The notes: generated by a model not told the origin, from the sequence alone. DNA of 64,000 nt from Dryocola sp031988645 (GCF_051307045.1 NZ_CP150452.1:3968001-4032000), one strand, 5' to 3'. Shown: positions 53,254 to 63,298, counted from the first letter of the stretch. Made by a program: numbers and translations.

Positions 53254-54276
53254 CTAGCGCTGCATTTGCTCATCGTGCAGCCACTGCGCGACACGCTTAG
53301 AGAAATAGGTCAACACGCCATCCGCGCCCGCGCGCTTGAAGCACAGCAGCGACTCCATAATCGCCGGTTTTTCTGCCAGCCAGCCGTTCTGAATGGCGGC
53401 CATATGCATCGCATATTCTCCAGAAACCTGGTAGGCGAACGTCGGCACGCCAAAGGTATCCTTCACGCGGCGCACCACGTCCAGATAAGGCATGCCAGGC
53501 TTCACCATCACCATGTCCGCGCCTTCTTGCAGATCCTGAGCGACTTCCTGTAAAGCCTCATCGCCGTTGGCAGGGTCCATCTGATAGGTCTTCTTGTTGC
53601 CGCCTTTCAGGTTGCCGGAGGAGCCAATCGCGTCACGGAACGGGCCGTAATAGCAGGAGGCGTATTTGGCGGCATAGGACATGATCTGCGTATTGACGAA
53701 GCCGTCGCTTTCCAGACGGTCGCGAATGGCGCCAATGCGGCCATCCATCATATCGCTGGGGGCGATGATTTCTGCCCCGGCTTCCGCATGGGAGAGCGCC
53801 TGACGCACCAGAATTTCGCGGGTGATATCGTTGATAACGTAGCCGTCTTCGTCAATCACGCCATCCTGACCATGGGTGGTATAAGGGTCGAGCGCAACGT
53901 CAGTCAGTAAACCTAACTCCGGCACCGCATCTTTCAGCGCGCGCACGGCGCGCTGCACCAGGCCATCAGGATTATAAGCTTCTTCGGCATGCAGAGATTT
54001 GCCTGCGCTTTCAATCACCGGGAATAAAGACAGGACGGGAACGCCCAGTTTCGCAACGGCTTCGGCTTCTTTGAGCAGCAGGTCGATAGTCATGCGATAA
54101 ACACCCGGCATCGACGCAACCTCTTCCTGGCGATTCTGACCTTCCATCACGAATACCGGATAAATCAGATCGTTAACCGTTAACTGGTTTTCGGCCACCA
54201 GGCGGCGACTAAAATCGTGGCGACGGACACGGCGCATACGGCGGCCGGGAAACGTACCGGGAAATGCATAGCTCAT
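53254..54276 (-). CDS. hemB: Delta-aminolevulinic acid dehydratase (porphobilinogen synthase)
   Basis: 340 aa. It condenses two aminolevulinates to porphobilinogen. Catalytic lysines lie in IMSYAAKYAS and VMVKPGMPYLD. The metal region reads DVALDPYTTHGQDG: Asp replaces the cysteine-rich zinc site of E. coli K-12 HemB, so this is the Pseudomonas-like, magnesium-associated class. K-12 HemB (324 aa) is encoded elsewhere, near 8 min. AGGAGA precedes the ATG. It sits between rfaH and tatD and may share the tatD transcript. Confidence 0.96.
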   Translation of the reverse strand: MSYAFPGTFPGRRMRRVRRHDFSRRLVAENQLTVNDLIYPVFVMEGQNRQEEVASMPGVYRMTIDLLLKEAEAVAKLGVPVLSLFPVIESAGKSLHAEEAYNPDGLVQRAVRALKDAVPELGLLTDVALDPYTTHGQDGVIDEDGYVINDITREILVRQALSHAEAGAEIIAPSDMMDGRIGAIRDRLESDGFVNTQIMSYAAKYASCYYGPFRDAIGSSGNLKGGNKKTYQMDPANGDEALQEVAQDLQEGADMVMVKPGMPYLDVVRRVKDTFGVPTFAYQVSGEYAMHMAAIQNGWLAEKPAIMESLLCFKRAGADGVLTYFSKRVAQWLHDEQMQR

Positions 54277-54291
54277 TTACTTTCTCCTGAT

Positions 54292-55071
54292 TTAAGCCAG
54301 CCGGAAAAGACGGCGGGCATTGTCATCCGTTACTTGCGCAAGCCAGGCGGGATCTTCTCCGCGCCACAGGGCAACCTGATTGAGGATATGGGGCAAGTAA
54401 CAGGGTTCGTTCCGCCGGATTGCAGGCTTTGGTTTAAGATCCCGCGGTAACAAATAGGGGGCGTCGGTTTCCAGCAGCAGCTGCCGGGCTGGAATGACGG
54501 GCAATAATTCACGCAGTTCAAGGCCGCGCCGTTCATCGCACACCCAGCCGGTAACGCCGAGGAACAGGCCGCGGGCGAGACACTCACGGGCTTCGGTACG
54601 CGTGCCGGTAAAACAGTGCAGCACAACGCCGGGCAACTTATCCAGCCAGGGATCAAGCAGGGCGATAAAACGCTCATGGGCTTCGCGGCAGTGGAGGAAT
54701 ACCGGCATCATCAACTCGGCGGCCAGCGCCAGCTGGGCGGTGAAAGCGCGCTCCTGTTCGGCTGGCGTTGAAAAGTTGCGGTTAAAATCCAGGCCGCACT
54801 CGCCGATAGCTACCACTTCAGAAGCGCCGGCAAGCTGAGCAATGGCTTCAGCGGTTGCCTCCTGCCACTGGCTTGCGTCGTGCGGGTGAACGCCAGCGGT
54901 AGACCAGCAGCCGGCATACTTTTGCGCCATAGCGAGCGCCTGCTGGCTTTCATGAAGACTGGTGCCGGTCAGCAGCATGCCGCTGACCCCTGCTTGATGC
55001 GCGCGCAGCACCACTTCTGCATGGTCTTTGGCAAATTGCGAGCTGGTCAGATTGACGCCGATATCAAACAT
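54292..55071 (-). CDS. tatD: TatD-family metal-dependent 3'-5' deoxyribonuclease
   Basis: 259 aa from MFDIGVNLTSSQF (E. coli 260); four upstream in-frame codons are excluded. Metal ligands are visible in HPHDA, GECGLDFNRN, HCREAHE and ETDAPYL. A TIM-barrel amidohydrolase-type nuclease linked to DNA repair; not needed for Tat export although in the tat cluster. A stem ACCGCCC/GGGCGGC lies in the gap from tatC (55090-55107) but has no T-run. Confidence 0.96.
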   Translation of the reverse strand: MFDIGVNLTSSQFAKDHAEVVLRAHQAGVSGMLLTGTSLHESQQALAMAQKYAGCWSTAGVHPHDASQWQEATAEAIAQLAGASEVVAIGECGLDFNRNFSTPAEQERAFTAQLALAAELMMPVFLHCREAHERFIALLDPWLDKLPGVVLHCFTGTRTEARECLARGLFLGVTGWVCDERRGLELRELLPVIPARQLLLETDAPYLLPRDLKPKPAIRRNEPCYLPHILNQVALWRGEDPAWLAQVTDDNARRLFRLA

Positions 55072-55113
55072 ATAACCTTCCAAACGACGACCGCCCTGAC
55101 GGGCGGCCTGAAA

Positions 55114-55890
55114 TCATGACTCTTTTTCAGAGTGGTCATCATCTTCTTCGGCGTCTTCCATATCACGGCGGCCTTTGCCGACATAGTAACGGGAGAAGAA
55201 CACGCCGACCTCAAACAAACAGTACATCGGTATAGCCAGCAGCGTTTGCGAGAAGACATCGGGCGGCGTCAGCAGCATCCCCACCACGAAGGCGCCGACA
55301 AAGATATACGGACGCTTCTGTTTCAGCGCTTCCGGGGTGGTTACCCCCATCCAGCACAGCAGGATAATGGCGACCGGTACTTCAAACGCGACCCCAAACG
55401 CCATAAATAACGTCATGACAAAATCGAGGTACTTGCTGATGTCGGTAGACATTACCACGCCTACCGGCGCGGTTTTTGTCAGAAAGCCAAATGCCAGCGG
55501 GAAAACGACAAAATAAGCAAAGGCGATGCCCATATAGAACAGTAAAGAGCTGGAGATCAGCAGCGGCGTGACCAGCCTGCGTTCATGTTTATACAGCGCG
55601 GGCGCGATAAACGCCCATATCTGATAAAGAATGACCGGTGCCGACAGAAAGACCGAAACGTAAATCGTCAGCTTAATGGGCGTGAAGAAAGGCGACGCCA
55701 CGTCGGTGGCAATCATCGTCGACCCTATCGGCATCTGTTTTATCAGCGGCGCAGACACGATCTGATAGATGTCATTAGCGAAATAAACCAGCGCCAGAAA
55801 AATCACCAGCACAGCGAGAATGCTGTTTAACAGTCGCTTGCGCAGCTCAATCAGATGGGTGATGAGCGGTTGGGTATCTTCAACGGCCAT
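55114..55890 (-). CDS. tatC: Sec-independent translocase subunit TatC
   Basis: 258 aa, the E. coli length. Six membrane segments; the cytoplasmic N-terminus has the THLIELRKRLL signal-peptide binding region including the conserved Glu. With TatB it receives twin-arginine precursors. It starts 2 bases after the tatB stop. Confidence 0.98.
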   Translation of the reverse strand: MAVEDTQPLITHLIELRKRLLNSILAVLVIFLALVYFANDIYQIVSAPLIKQMPIGSTMIATDVASPFFTPIKLTIYVSVFLSAPVILYQIWAFIAPALYKHERRLVTPLLISSSLLFYMGIAFAYFVVFPLAFGFLTKTAPVGVVMSTDISKYLDFVMTLFMAFGVAFEVPVAIILLCWMGVTTPEALKQKRPYIFVGAFVVGMLLTPPDVFSQTLLAIPMYCLFEVGVFFSRYYVGKGRRDMEDAEEDDDHSEKES

Positions 55891-55892
55891 GT

Positions 55893-56433
55893 TTACTGTT
55901 TATCACTCGAAGGTTGAGGAGGAACCGGGTTGGTAACGGATTGTGCGGATTTAACCTGAGGCTGGGCGAGGTCTTGCTCAGGTTCGGCAGCCTGCGTTGT
56001 TTCCACTGCGGGAGCCTGGTCAGGCGCGCTTGCCTGATGAGCCGCCGTCGCCGGCGTAACGCCTTCATGGCTGTCCTGAGCGTCTTTCACCAGGGGATTA
56101 TGAATGGTATGCGCATCGTCGCTGGCTTTTTCAGGATCCTGCGTATAGGAACGCTTCATGGACTCCGCCGCCTGGCGCAGCTCATCCATGGAGGCTTTCA
56201 GCTCGGGCGTCAGGTGGTCCATGCTCGCTTTCTCAACCTTTTTCAGGCTGTCCTGCAGCTCCTGGATTTTCAGCTCCTGGGCCAGCTCGTTTTGCACCGT
56301 CGCGGCAAGGGAGCGCAGCGCGCGAATCCACCCGACAACCGTTTTGACGGCCACCGGCAGACGCTGTGGGCCCCAGCACAACAAGGCCAATCACGAAGAC
56401 CAGCAGCAGTTCGCTAAAACCAATATCGAACAC
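55893..56433 (-). CDS. tatB: Sec-independent translocase subunit TatB (frame broken by one extra base)
   Basis: About 179 aa when corrected (E. coli 171). It has one N-terminal membrane helix (MFDIGFSELLLVFVIGLVVLGP in pieces 1-22), an amphipathic helix, and a long polar tail rich in Pro, Gln and Ala. At 56368-56374 CTGGGGCCACAG reads CTGGGGCCCACAG in the sense strand, right at the hinge between the two helices. It binds TatC in the receptor complex. It lies 3 bases after tatA. Confidence 0.94.
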
Positions 56434-56436
56434 GGT

Positions 56437-56697
56437 TTATACCTGCTCTTTATCGTTGCTCTTTGCTTCGTCTTTTTTCACGTCGCCGGGCTGTTTATCC
56501 GCCAGGTTCTTCGCGGTGAAGTCAGCGTCTTCAGCGGACCGGTCTTTCTCTTTAGGCTCATCATCGCTCATGGCTTTCTTAAAGCCTTTGATAGAAGCGC
56601 CCAGATCGGAACCAATAGAACCCAGCTTCTTAGTGCCGAACAGAAGAACGACGATAACGGCAATAATCACTAACTGCCAGATACTGATACCACCCAT
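56437..56697 (-). CDS. tatA: Sec-independent translocase subunit TatA
   Basis: 86 aa. The N-terminal membrane helix ISIWQLVIIAVIVVLLFG is followed by the hinge TKKLGSIGSDLG and an amphipathic helix, then an acidic tail with many Lys, Asp and Glu. It polymerises to form the translocation site. First gene of tatABC(D), 78 bases after the ubiB stop. Confidence 0.97.
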   Translation of the reverse strand: MGGISIWQLVIIAVIVVLLFGTKKLGSIGSDLGASIKGFKKAMSDDEPKEKDRSAEDADFTAKNLADKQPGDVKKDEAKSNDKEQV

Positions 56698-56775
56698 ATT
56701 GTTGCCTCAAATCACGAAGATGTTTGTATAACGCCCGTTATTATACGGCACCTGCCCGCTAATAACGATGAAATT

Positions 56776-58417
56776 TCAGGCAGATCGCCGCCAGCCAATT
56801 AGCCAGACCACGATGCCGCCCGCCATCAGCCAGGCGGGCATAAACTCCCATTCCGGCTTATTTATCAGCAACAAGGTTCCGCTAAGGATAAGCGTAGCCC
56901 CGATGCCGAACAGATAGCGCGACTGCCCCTGCCGCACATGATGCTGATGCAGTTCGTGCTGAATTTTATCAATGCTTTGCTGTAAATGCTTGCCCTGGCG
57001 CAAACTGTTATAAACCAGTTCCGGCAGCTCGGGCATTTTTTCAACCCAGAACGGCGCTTTTTCCTTAAAAGAGCGAATCAGCGCAGGAATACCAACCTGT
57101 TCTTTAATCCACTCTTCCAGGAATGGCTTGGCGGTTTTCCACAAATCAAGCTGGGGATAAAGCTGTCTTCCCACGCCTTCGACGTATAAAAGCGTCTTTT
57201 GCAGCAAAACCAGCTGCGGCTGCACTTCCATATTGAAACGACGCGCCGTGTTAAAGAGGTTTAATAACACGTGACCGAAGGAGATCTCCGCCAGCGGCTT
57301 CTCAAAAATCGGCTCGCAAACGGTGCGGATAGCAAACTCAAACTCTTCAACGTTGGTGTCCGGCGGAACCCAGCCTGAATCCACGTGCAGCTCGGCGACC
57401 TTGCGGTAGTCACGGTTAAAGAAGGCGATGAAGTTTTCCGCCAGATAGCGCTTATCTTCTTTGTTAAGCGAACCAACGATGCCGCAGTCGATGCCGATAT
57501 ACTGCGGGTCTTCGGGATGCTCATAGCTGACAAATATATTGCCCGGGTGCATGTCGGCGTGGAAGAAACTGTCGCGGAACACCTGGGTGAAGAAGACCTG
57601 CACTCCGCGTTCGGGCCAGCAGCTTCATATTGGTGCCGTGGCTTTCAAGCGTCGCGATATCTGAAACAGGGATACCGTAAATCCGCTCCATAACCATCAT
57701 TTCCTGGCTACAGTAATCCGAGAATACCTCCGGCACGTAAAGCATCGGGCTATTTTCAAAATTGCGCCGGAGCTGGATAGCGTTCGCCGATTCACGCAGC
57801 AGATTCAGCTCGTCGATGAGCGTCTTCTCGTAGTCGCGCACCACTTCCATCGGGCGCAAACGCCGTCCGTCCGGCAGCAGTCGAGGCACCCAGCGCGCCA
57901 GGCGATAGATGAGCTTCATGTCCGCCCTGATGACGGGCAGAATGTCCGGGCGAATAATCTTGATCACCACCTCGCGGCCGTTTTCTTTCAGGCGGGCGGT
58001 GTGAACCTGGGCGATGGACGCCGACGCAAGAGGCTGGATGTCGAAATCATCAAACCAGGTCTCTACCGGAATACCGCCCATCGCCTGCTCGATCTGTTTC
58101 TTAGCCAGCACGCCGTCAAAGGGCGCGACGCGATCCTGCAGCATGGCCAGCTGATCGGCGATAAGCGGCGGGAAAAGATCGCGACGCGTGGACATCATCT
58201 GGCCGAATTTGATCCACACCGGCCCTAACTCCTGCAGCGCAAGGCGTAAACGTTCGCCCAGCAGCTTGTCTTTATGGCGGTTTGGCATCCAGAACAGCAT
58301 GCGCCGCCAGAGGCGTAACGGCAGCGTGATGCGGATTCTGGGGATCAGCTCGTCCAGGCCATAGCTGAGAAAAGTACGAATGATGAAATAAAGACGACGA
58401 ATTTCCCCTGGCGTCAT
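56776..58417 (-). CDS. ubiB: Ubiquinone biosynthesis ATPase UbiB (frame broken by one extra base)
   Basis: 546 aa when corrected, the E. coli length. An atypical ADCK/COQ8-like protein kinase fold with ATPase activity supporting ubiquinone assembly. The KxGQ motif is in WIKFGQMMSTRRD, and two membrane helices form the C-terminus (from about residue 498). At 57613-57617 CTGGCCGAACGC reads CTGGCCCGAACGC in the sense strand, before VQVFFTQVFRDSFFHAD. Its start overlaps the ubiJ stop. Confidence 0.95.
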
Positions 58418-59019
58418 TTGCCCTCCAGCTTGTCCAGCCGCGCGCTCAATGCGTCGGCTGCGCGTTCAACGGCCGCCGTTTCTTCGGCGAACCATGCCAC
58501 TTCCAGTGGGCCTGGCGCCATGCGCCACTCTTCGGTGATAGCCTCGGCAAGATATTGCTGGTTGCGATTAAAACCTTTCTTCAACAGCCTGCCGCCGCCG
58601 CGAAATACTTTGCTGATGCCTTCCGCCGCCACGTCGCCGATATAAGGCGCGAGAAGTTCTGCCGGGTCGAACTCGGCGAGATCCATTAAGGCAACCCAGT
58701 TTTGCACCACCTGCAAGTCGCCCTGCACTTCAAGATCGCCGCTGCGGATGAGCGCCGTGAGCTGCTGCCTGTCGCGTAATTTTGGTAACACGGCCAGGCG
58801 CGTGATCACGCGGCAGTCCGCCTCGCCTTCCCACTCGCCCAGCACATCGAGCTGCTGTTCGCTAAAGACCAGCACTAAAGGTGCGGCGAACTCTTTAAGC
58901 TCAACGCGCAATACCTTGCCCAGCAGGCGCTGGCGGGCGGCTTTCAGCCCGCGGTCACGCCATAAAAAGGCGTTGAGTACGCTTTCGATTCCGGCAGTCA
59001 CTAGCGGTGTAAATGGCAT
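58414..59019 (-). CDS. ubiJ: Ubiquinone biosynthesis accessory factor UbiJ
   Basis: 201 aa from MPFTPLVTAGIES, the E. coli length; fifteen upstream in-frame codons are excluded. It contains an SCP2-like lipid-binding domain and a C-terminal coiled coil (ETAAVERAADALSARLDKLE). It organises the soluble Ubi complex with UbiK. It lies between ubiE and ubiB in the conserved ubiEJB operon. Confidence 0.96.
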   Translation of the reverse strand: MPFTPLVTAGIESVLNAFLWRDRGLKAARQRLLGKVLRVELKEFAAPLVLVFSEQQLDVLGEWEGEADCRVITRLAVLPKLRDRQQLTALIRSGDLEVQGDLQVVQNWVALMDLAEFDPAELLAPYIGDVAAEGISKVFRGGGRLLKKGFNRNQQYLAEAITEEWRMAPGPLEVAWFAEETAAVERAADALSARLDKLEGK

Positions 59020-59032
59020 CGGCTGCTCCCCG

Positions 59033-59788
59033 TCAGAATTTGTAGCCGCGGTGCAGGGCAACAATCCCGGCGGTCAGATTGTAGTAGGTAGTGTTTTCGA
59101 AACCGGCATCTTCCATCATCGCTTTCAGGGTGTCCTGATCGGGATGCATGCGGATAGATTCTGCCAGGTAGCGATAGCTTTCCGCATCCTGCGCCACCAT
59201 TTCGCCGATGCGCGGCAGAATATGGAAAGAATAGGCGTCGTAAGCTTTGCTAAGCGGTTCGATGACGGGCTTGGAGAATTCCAGCACCAGCAGACGGCCG
59301 CCCGGTTTCAGCACGCGATACATGGAGCGCAGCGCCTTTTCTTTATCGGTAACGTTGCGCAGGCCGAAGGAGATGGTGATGCAGTCGAAGGTGTTATCCG
59401 GGAAAGGCAGCGCTTCCGCATTGGCCTGAACGTAATTCACGTTGCCGACAACGCCGATGTTGCGCAGTTTCTCACGCCCCATTTTCAGCATTGAGTCGTT
59501 GATATCCGCCAGCACAACTTCGCCCGTTTCACCCACCAGGCGCGAGAATTTAGCCGTCAAATCGCCAGTGCCCCCGGCAAGGTCCAGCACTCGCTGCCCG
59601 CGACGCACGCCGCTGCAGTCGATAGTAAAACGCTTCCAGATACGGTGAATGCCAAACGACATCAGGTCATTCATAACGTCGTATTTTGCGGCCACGGAGT
59701 GGAACACATGAGCCACCATATCGGCTTTCTGCTCTTTCGCTACGGTGCGGAAGCCAAAGTGTGTTGTTTCCTGGGATTCGTCAACCAT
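59033..59788 (-). CDS. ubiE: Ubiquinone/menaquinone C-methyltransferase UbiE
   Basis: 251 aa, the E. coli length. A SAM-dependent methyltransferase acting on both the demethylmenaquinone and the ubiquinone precursor. The SAM motif is VLDLAGGTGDLT, with LVLEFSKP as post-motif. First gene of ubiEJB; it starts 13 bases before ubiJ ends the gap. The frame is intact. Confidence 0.98.
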   Translation of the reverse strand: MVDESQETTHFGFRTVAKEQKADMVAHVFHSVAAKYDVMNDLMSFGIHRIWKRFTIDCSGVRRGQRVLDLAGGTGDLTAKFSRLVGETGEVVLADINDSMLKMGREKLRNIGVVGNVNYVQANAEALPFPDNTFDCITISFGLRNVTDKEKALRSMYRVLKPGGRLLVLEFSKPVIEPLSKAYDAYSFHILPRIGEMVAQDAESYRYLAESIRMHPDQDTLKAMMEDAGFENTTYYNLTAGIVALHRGYKF

Positions 59789-59873
59789 CTCAATGCCTGC
59801 TTATCAAAAAAAGGTACGTGAAGTGTAACAGAATGGGCGCTAAAGCCCTATGATTCAAGCCTGCTGGCTAAAC

Positions 59874-61313
59874 CTAAGCCTGCCGCTCGCCCACTACTTG
59901 CCGATCGTCTGAGGGGCTGTTCTGGTATGTTTCTTCATCAAATTCATGCCCTATACGCGCCGCGTTATCCTTATCTTCCTGCCGCGCCTGCTCGACCAAA
60001 TCTGGATTAATCTCACGTTTCACTTCCACCCCCAGCCCGCGAAACGCATCGGCCTGCACGAGGAGATTACCGCGACCGGAGGCCAGTTTTTTCATCGCCT
60101 GCCGGTAGTTATCCTGGGCTTTATCCAGGCTCTGTCCGATAGCTGACATGTCATCAACGAACAGCCGCATTTTGTCGTACAGGCGGCCTGCTCGTTCGGC
60201 AATCTGTTGGGCATTACGGCTTTGATGTTCATAACGCCATAAGTTGGCGATGGTTCTTAGCGCCACCAGCAGGGTGGTGGGGCTGACCAGCATAATGTTG
60301 TTTCTCAGCGCTTCGCTGATTAGCTCCGGCTGGCGGTCAATAGCCAGCAGAAAGGCCGGTTCGATGGGAATGAACATCAGCACATAATCAAGGGAGCGCA
60401 GGCCGGGAAGCTGCTGATAGTCCTTACGGCTTAGCATACGGATATGGTTGCGGATAGCGGCGATATGCTCGTTGAGCGCGCTTTCGCGGGTGAGTTCGTC
60501 ATCACCGTTGTAGTGACGCTCGTAGGCCACCAGCGTCATTTTGGCGTCGATGACCACGTCTTTGCCCTGCGGCAGGCGGACAATGACATCGGGCTGCATA
60601 CGGCTGTTATTTTCGAGCTGGATGTTTACCTGCGTCTGGTACTCATGCCCTTCCCTCAAACCCGACGCCTCAAGCACGCGGGTCAGCACCACTTCGCCCC
60701 AGTTGCCCTGGGTTTTGTTATCGCCTTTTAGCGCTTTGGTGAGGTTAAGGGCTTCCTGCGCCATTTGCGCATTAAGCTGCTGCAGATTACGGATTTCATG
60801 GGTGAGGGTGTGGCGTTCGCGAGCTTCCTGACCAAAACTTTCCTGTACCTGGCGACGGAAGCCATCGAGCTGTTCACGCAGCGGCGTAAGCAGGCCATTG
60901 AGGCTCTGGCGATTCTGCTCTTCAACTTTGCGGCCGCTTTGCTCGAAAATACGGTTGGCGAGGTTTTCAAACTGCTCGCTCAGGCGCTGCTCGCTGTTCA
61001 TCATCTGCCGATGCTTGTCTTCGGCATGCAGGCGGGTTTGCTCAAGCAGCGTGGTTAACTCACGCAGATCGGCTTCCCGGGCGCTGTTAATTTCAAGCTG
61101 GGTGCGTAATTCACGGTTGAGCTGCTCGCACTCTTCCTTCCAGTGCTGCTGTTGCAGCAGCTCCTGTCTGGCCGCGCTAAGCTCGCCGTAGGCTTCTGTG
61201 TACTCTTCATGAAGCAAGGCCTGCCGCTGCGCCGCCCGCACGCTCGCCAGCAGCCAGCCGGTCAGCACGCCAACCAGAGCAATCCCCAGCCCGAATAATA
61301 TTGAGATATCCAC
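59874..61313 (-). CDS. rmuC: DNA recombination protein RmuC
   Basis: About 479 aa (E. coli 475). An N-terminal membrane helix (ISILFGLGIALVGVLTGW), a long coiled coil (about 35-190), then the RmuC nuclease-like domain with VIVRLPQGKDVVIDAKMTL, whose Asp-Lys pattern recalls restriction-type folds. It limits inversions at short inverted repeats. The GTG at 61313 is preferred because AGGAGG is 4 bases upstream; a GTG at 61316 is too close. It lies between udp and ubiE as in E. coli. Confidence 0.93.
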   Translation of the reverse strand: MDISILFGLGIALVGVLTGWLLASVRAAQRQALLHEEYTEAYGELSAARQELLQQQHWKEECEQLNRELRTQLEINSAREADLRELTTLLEQTRLHAEDKHRQMMNSEQRLSEQFENLANRIFEQSGRKVEEQNRQSLNGLLTPLREQLDGFRRQVQESFGQEARERHTLTHEIRNLQQLNAQMAQEALNLTKALKGDNKTQGNWGEVVLTRVLEASGLREGHEYQTQVNIQLENNSRMQPDVIVRLPQGKDVVIDAKMTLVAYERHYNGDDELTRESALNEHIAAIRNHIRMLSRKDYQQLPGLRSLDYVLMFIPIEPAFLLAIDRQPELISEALRNNIMLVSPTTLLVALRTIANLWRYEHQSRNAQQIAERAGRLYDKMRLFVDDMSAIGQSLDKAQDNYRQAMKKLASGRGNLLVQADAFRGLGVEVKREINPDLVEQARQEDKDNAARIGHEFDEETYQNSPSDDRQVVGERQA

Positions 61314-61418
61314 CACGCCTCCTGCAGCCCACGCCAAACACCAGCAAGGTAAAAGTCTGCTGTATAAATGTCCAGATTAAAAGGGATTTCCTGCGAGGCA
61401 TTGCGCAAAGCGTAAAAT

Positions 61419-61440
61419 AAAGCCGGCCCGGGCCGGCTTT
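61419..61440 (-). terminator. udp terminator (perfect palindrome)
   Basis: AAAGCCGGCCC and GGGCCGGCTTT form a perfect 22-base palindrome just after the udp stop, followed on the minus strand by ATTTTAC. The T-run is short, so strength is uncertain. It contains two GGCC sites in its centre, and the exact central length may be affected by the GGCC indel problem. Confidence 0.7.
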
Positions 61441-61447
61441 GAAGAGG

Positions 61448-62210
61448 TTAAACAAGGCGGCGAGCCGCTTCCACCACGATTTTCACCGCATGGCTTTCAG
61501 TCTGCTTCATGGTTTCGGCGTTCGGAATTTCCTGCTGGGTGCGGTTCACGATAACGCCCGCCACCATACCGGCGCGCAGGCCCCTGGCTGGCGCACATGG
61601 TCAGAAGCGTAGCGGATTCCATTTCATAGTTCATCACGCCCATCTGCTGCCACTCTTCCATAGAGCCTTTAAAGCGGCTCACTACGCGGCCTGAGAAGGT
61701 GTCGTAGCGCTCCTGGCCCGGGTAGAAGGTATCGGAAGAAGCCGTCACGCCGACGTGCGTGGTCGCCCCCACGGATTTCGCCGCTTCCACCAGCGCGGTA
61801 GTACAGGCGAAGTCCGCAACGGCCGGGAATTCCATCGGCGCAAAGTGCAGGCTGGCGCCGTCAAGACGTACCGAAGCCGTGGTCACCAGCACGTCACCGA
61901 CATTGATATGCGGCTGGATAGCGCCGGTAGTACCGATACGCAGGAAGGTGCGGATGCCCAGCTGCGCCAGCTCTTCCACGGCAATAGAGGTGGAAGGCCC
62001 GCCAATCCCCGTCGAACAGACGATAACGGCCTTGCCGTCCAGCTCCGCGCGCCAGGTAGTGAATTCACGGTGGGCGGCCAGTTTGACCGGCTTATCCATC
62101 AACGCGGCGATTTTTTCAACTCGCTCCGGGTCGCCCGGGACGATAGCAAGCGTTGCCCCTTGCAGGTCGTTTTTAGTGAGGCCGAGGTGAAAAACATCAG
62201 ACTTGGACAT
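61448..62210 (-). CDS. udp: Uridine phosphorylase Udp (frame broken by one extra base)
   Basis: 253 aa when corrected, the E. coli length. It splits uridine to uracil and ribose-1-phosphate. Phosphate and substrate motifs VPGDPERV, CSTGIGGPS and NYEMESATL are present. At 61579-61584 CAGGGCCTGCGC reads CAGGGGCCTGCGC in the sense strand; the last 40 residues, ending VVEAARRLV, are in the next frame. Shine-Dalgarno GAGGAG. Two CRP sites upstream indicate CRP/CytR control. Confidence 0.95.
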
Positions 62211-62256
62211 AACAGACTCCTCTGTTGAGTAGGGTTGGCTTGTGCCGCAAAGCGGT

Positions 62257-62351
62257 ACTTTACAGAACCCCCGCGGATAATTTCGTGATGCATTTCACTT
62301 TGAATGAAACAAATTACATCATTTTCAATCTCAATAGTGATAACCATCACA
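62257..62351 (-). promoter_or_regulatory. udp promoter with two CRP sites (CRP/CytR control)
   Basis: CRP site 1 is CGTGATGCATTTCACT (62284-62299, plus strand) and CRP site 2 is AGTGATAACCATCACA (62336-62351). Their centres are 52 bases apart, the spacing at which CytR docks between two CRP dimers in E. coli. A minus-strand -10 TAAAGT is at 62257-62262, so site 1 is centred near -41. Activation by cAMP-CRP and repression by CytR relieved by cytidine are inferred. Confidence 0.82.
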
Positions 62352-62467
62352 CAACAAGCCGAGCTTGTTCATTTATCAGGCGCAAAGAGCGCTTTTTGCA
62401 AACCAGAGATGCTACTAATCCTGGCTATAGTTATCACACTGCGCTAATGCTGGTACGGAGAATGCCA

Positions 62468-63298
62468 ATGAAAGAAGAGCAACCAACACACAATAAGCCG
62501 GGCGGCAATTTTGCGCCGGCCGCCTCGCCGCTTGCTTCAACCGTTATTCAAACCCCGGAAGATTTCATTCAGGCTGGCGAAACGACCATTCCTTCCCAGG
62601 GCGACAATATGCCCGCCTGGCACGCGCGACCGAAAGATGCGACCGGCCCTCTGCCAGTGGTGATCGTGGTACAGGAAATCTTCGGCGTTCATGAACATAT
62701 TCGCGATATTTGCCGCCGTCTGGCGCTGGAAGGCTATCTGGCCGTGGCGCCGGAGCTCTATTTCCGACAGGGCGATCCTAACGATTATGCCGATATTCAG
62801 ACGCTGTTTAGCGGGCTGGTCTCCAAAGTGCCGGACGCCCAGGTGCTGGCCGATCTCGATCACGTAGCAAACTGGGCGACGCGCCACGGCGGTGACGCGC
62901 ATCGCTTGATGATTACCGGTTTTTGCTGGGGCGGACGCATCGCCTGGCTGTATGCCGCGCACAATCCGCAGCTTAAAGCGGCCGTCGCCTGGTATGGCAA
63001 ACTGGTGGGCGAAAAAACGCTGAACTCTCCTCGCAACCCGGTGGATATCGCCACCGAGCTGAACGCGCCCGTTTTAGGCCTGTACGGCGCACAGGACACG
63101 GGGATTTCACAAGAGAGCGTAGAGACGATGCGCCAGGCGCTGCGCGCTGCGAACGCCAACGCGGAAATTATCGTCTACCCGGAAGCGGGCCACGCGTTTA
63201 ATGCGGACTATCGCCCAAGCTACCATGAAGAGTCTGCGAAGGATGGCTGGCAGCGCATGCTGAAGTGGTTTGAAAAGTACGGTGCGAAAAAGGCCTGA
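62468..63298 (+). CDS. dlhH: Dienelactone hydrolase family protein (YsgA/DlhH)
   Basis: 276 aa from MKEEQPTHN, chosen because GGAG lies 7 bases upstream; an ATG two codons earlier is too close to it and a frame reaching back to 62225 crosses the udp control region. An alpha/beta hydrolase with nucleophile Cys in TGFCWGGRIAW, Asp in LYGAQD and His in GHAFNADYR. Natural substrate in enterics unknown. It is divergent from udp and convergent with metE, as in E. coli. Confidence 0.93.
   Translation: MKEEQPTHNKPGGNFAPAASPLASTVIQTPEDFIQAGETTIPSQGDNMPAWHARPKDATGPLPVVIVVQEIFGVHEHIRDICRRLALEGYLAVAPELYFRQGDPNDYADIQTLFSGLVSKVPDAQVLADLDHVANWATRHGGDAHRLMITGFCWGGRIAWLYAAHNPQLKAAVAWYGKLVGEKTLNSPRNPVDIATELNAPVLGLYGAQDTGISQESVETMRQALRAANANAEIIVYPEAGHAFNADYRPSYHEESAKDGWQRMLKWFEKYGAKKA

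Noticed and set aside
62225..62467. N-terminal extension of dlhH by 80 codons
   Set aside because: It crosses the udp CRP sites and has no similarity to the hydrolase family; a good ribosome site precedes the start at 62468.
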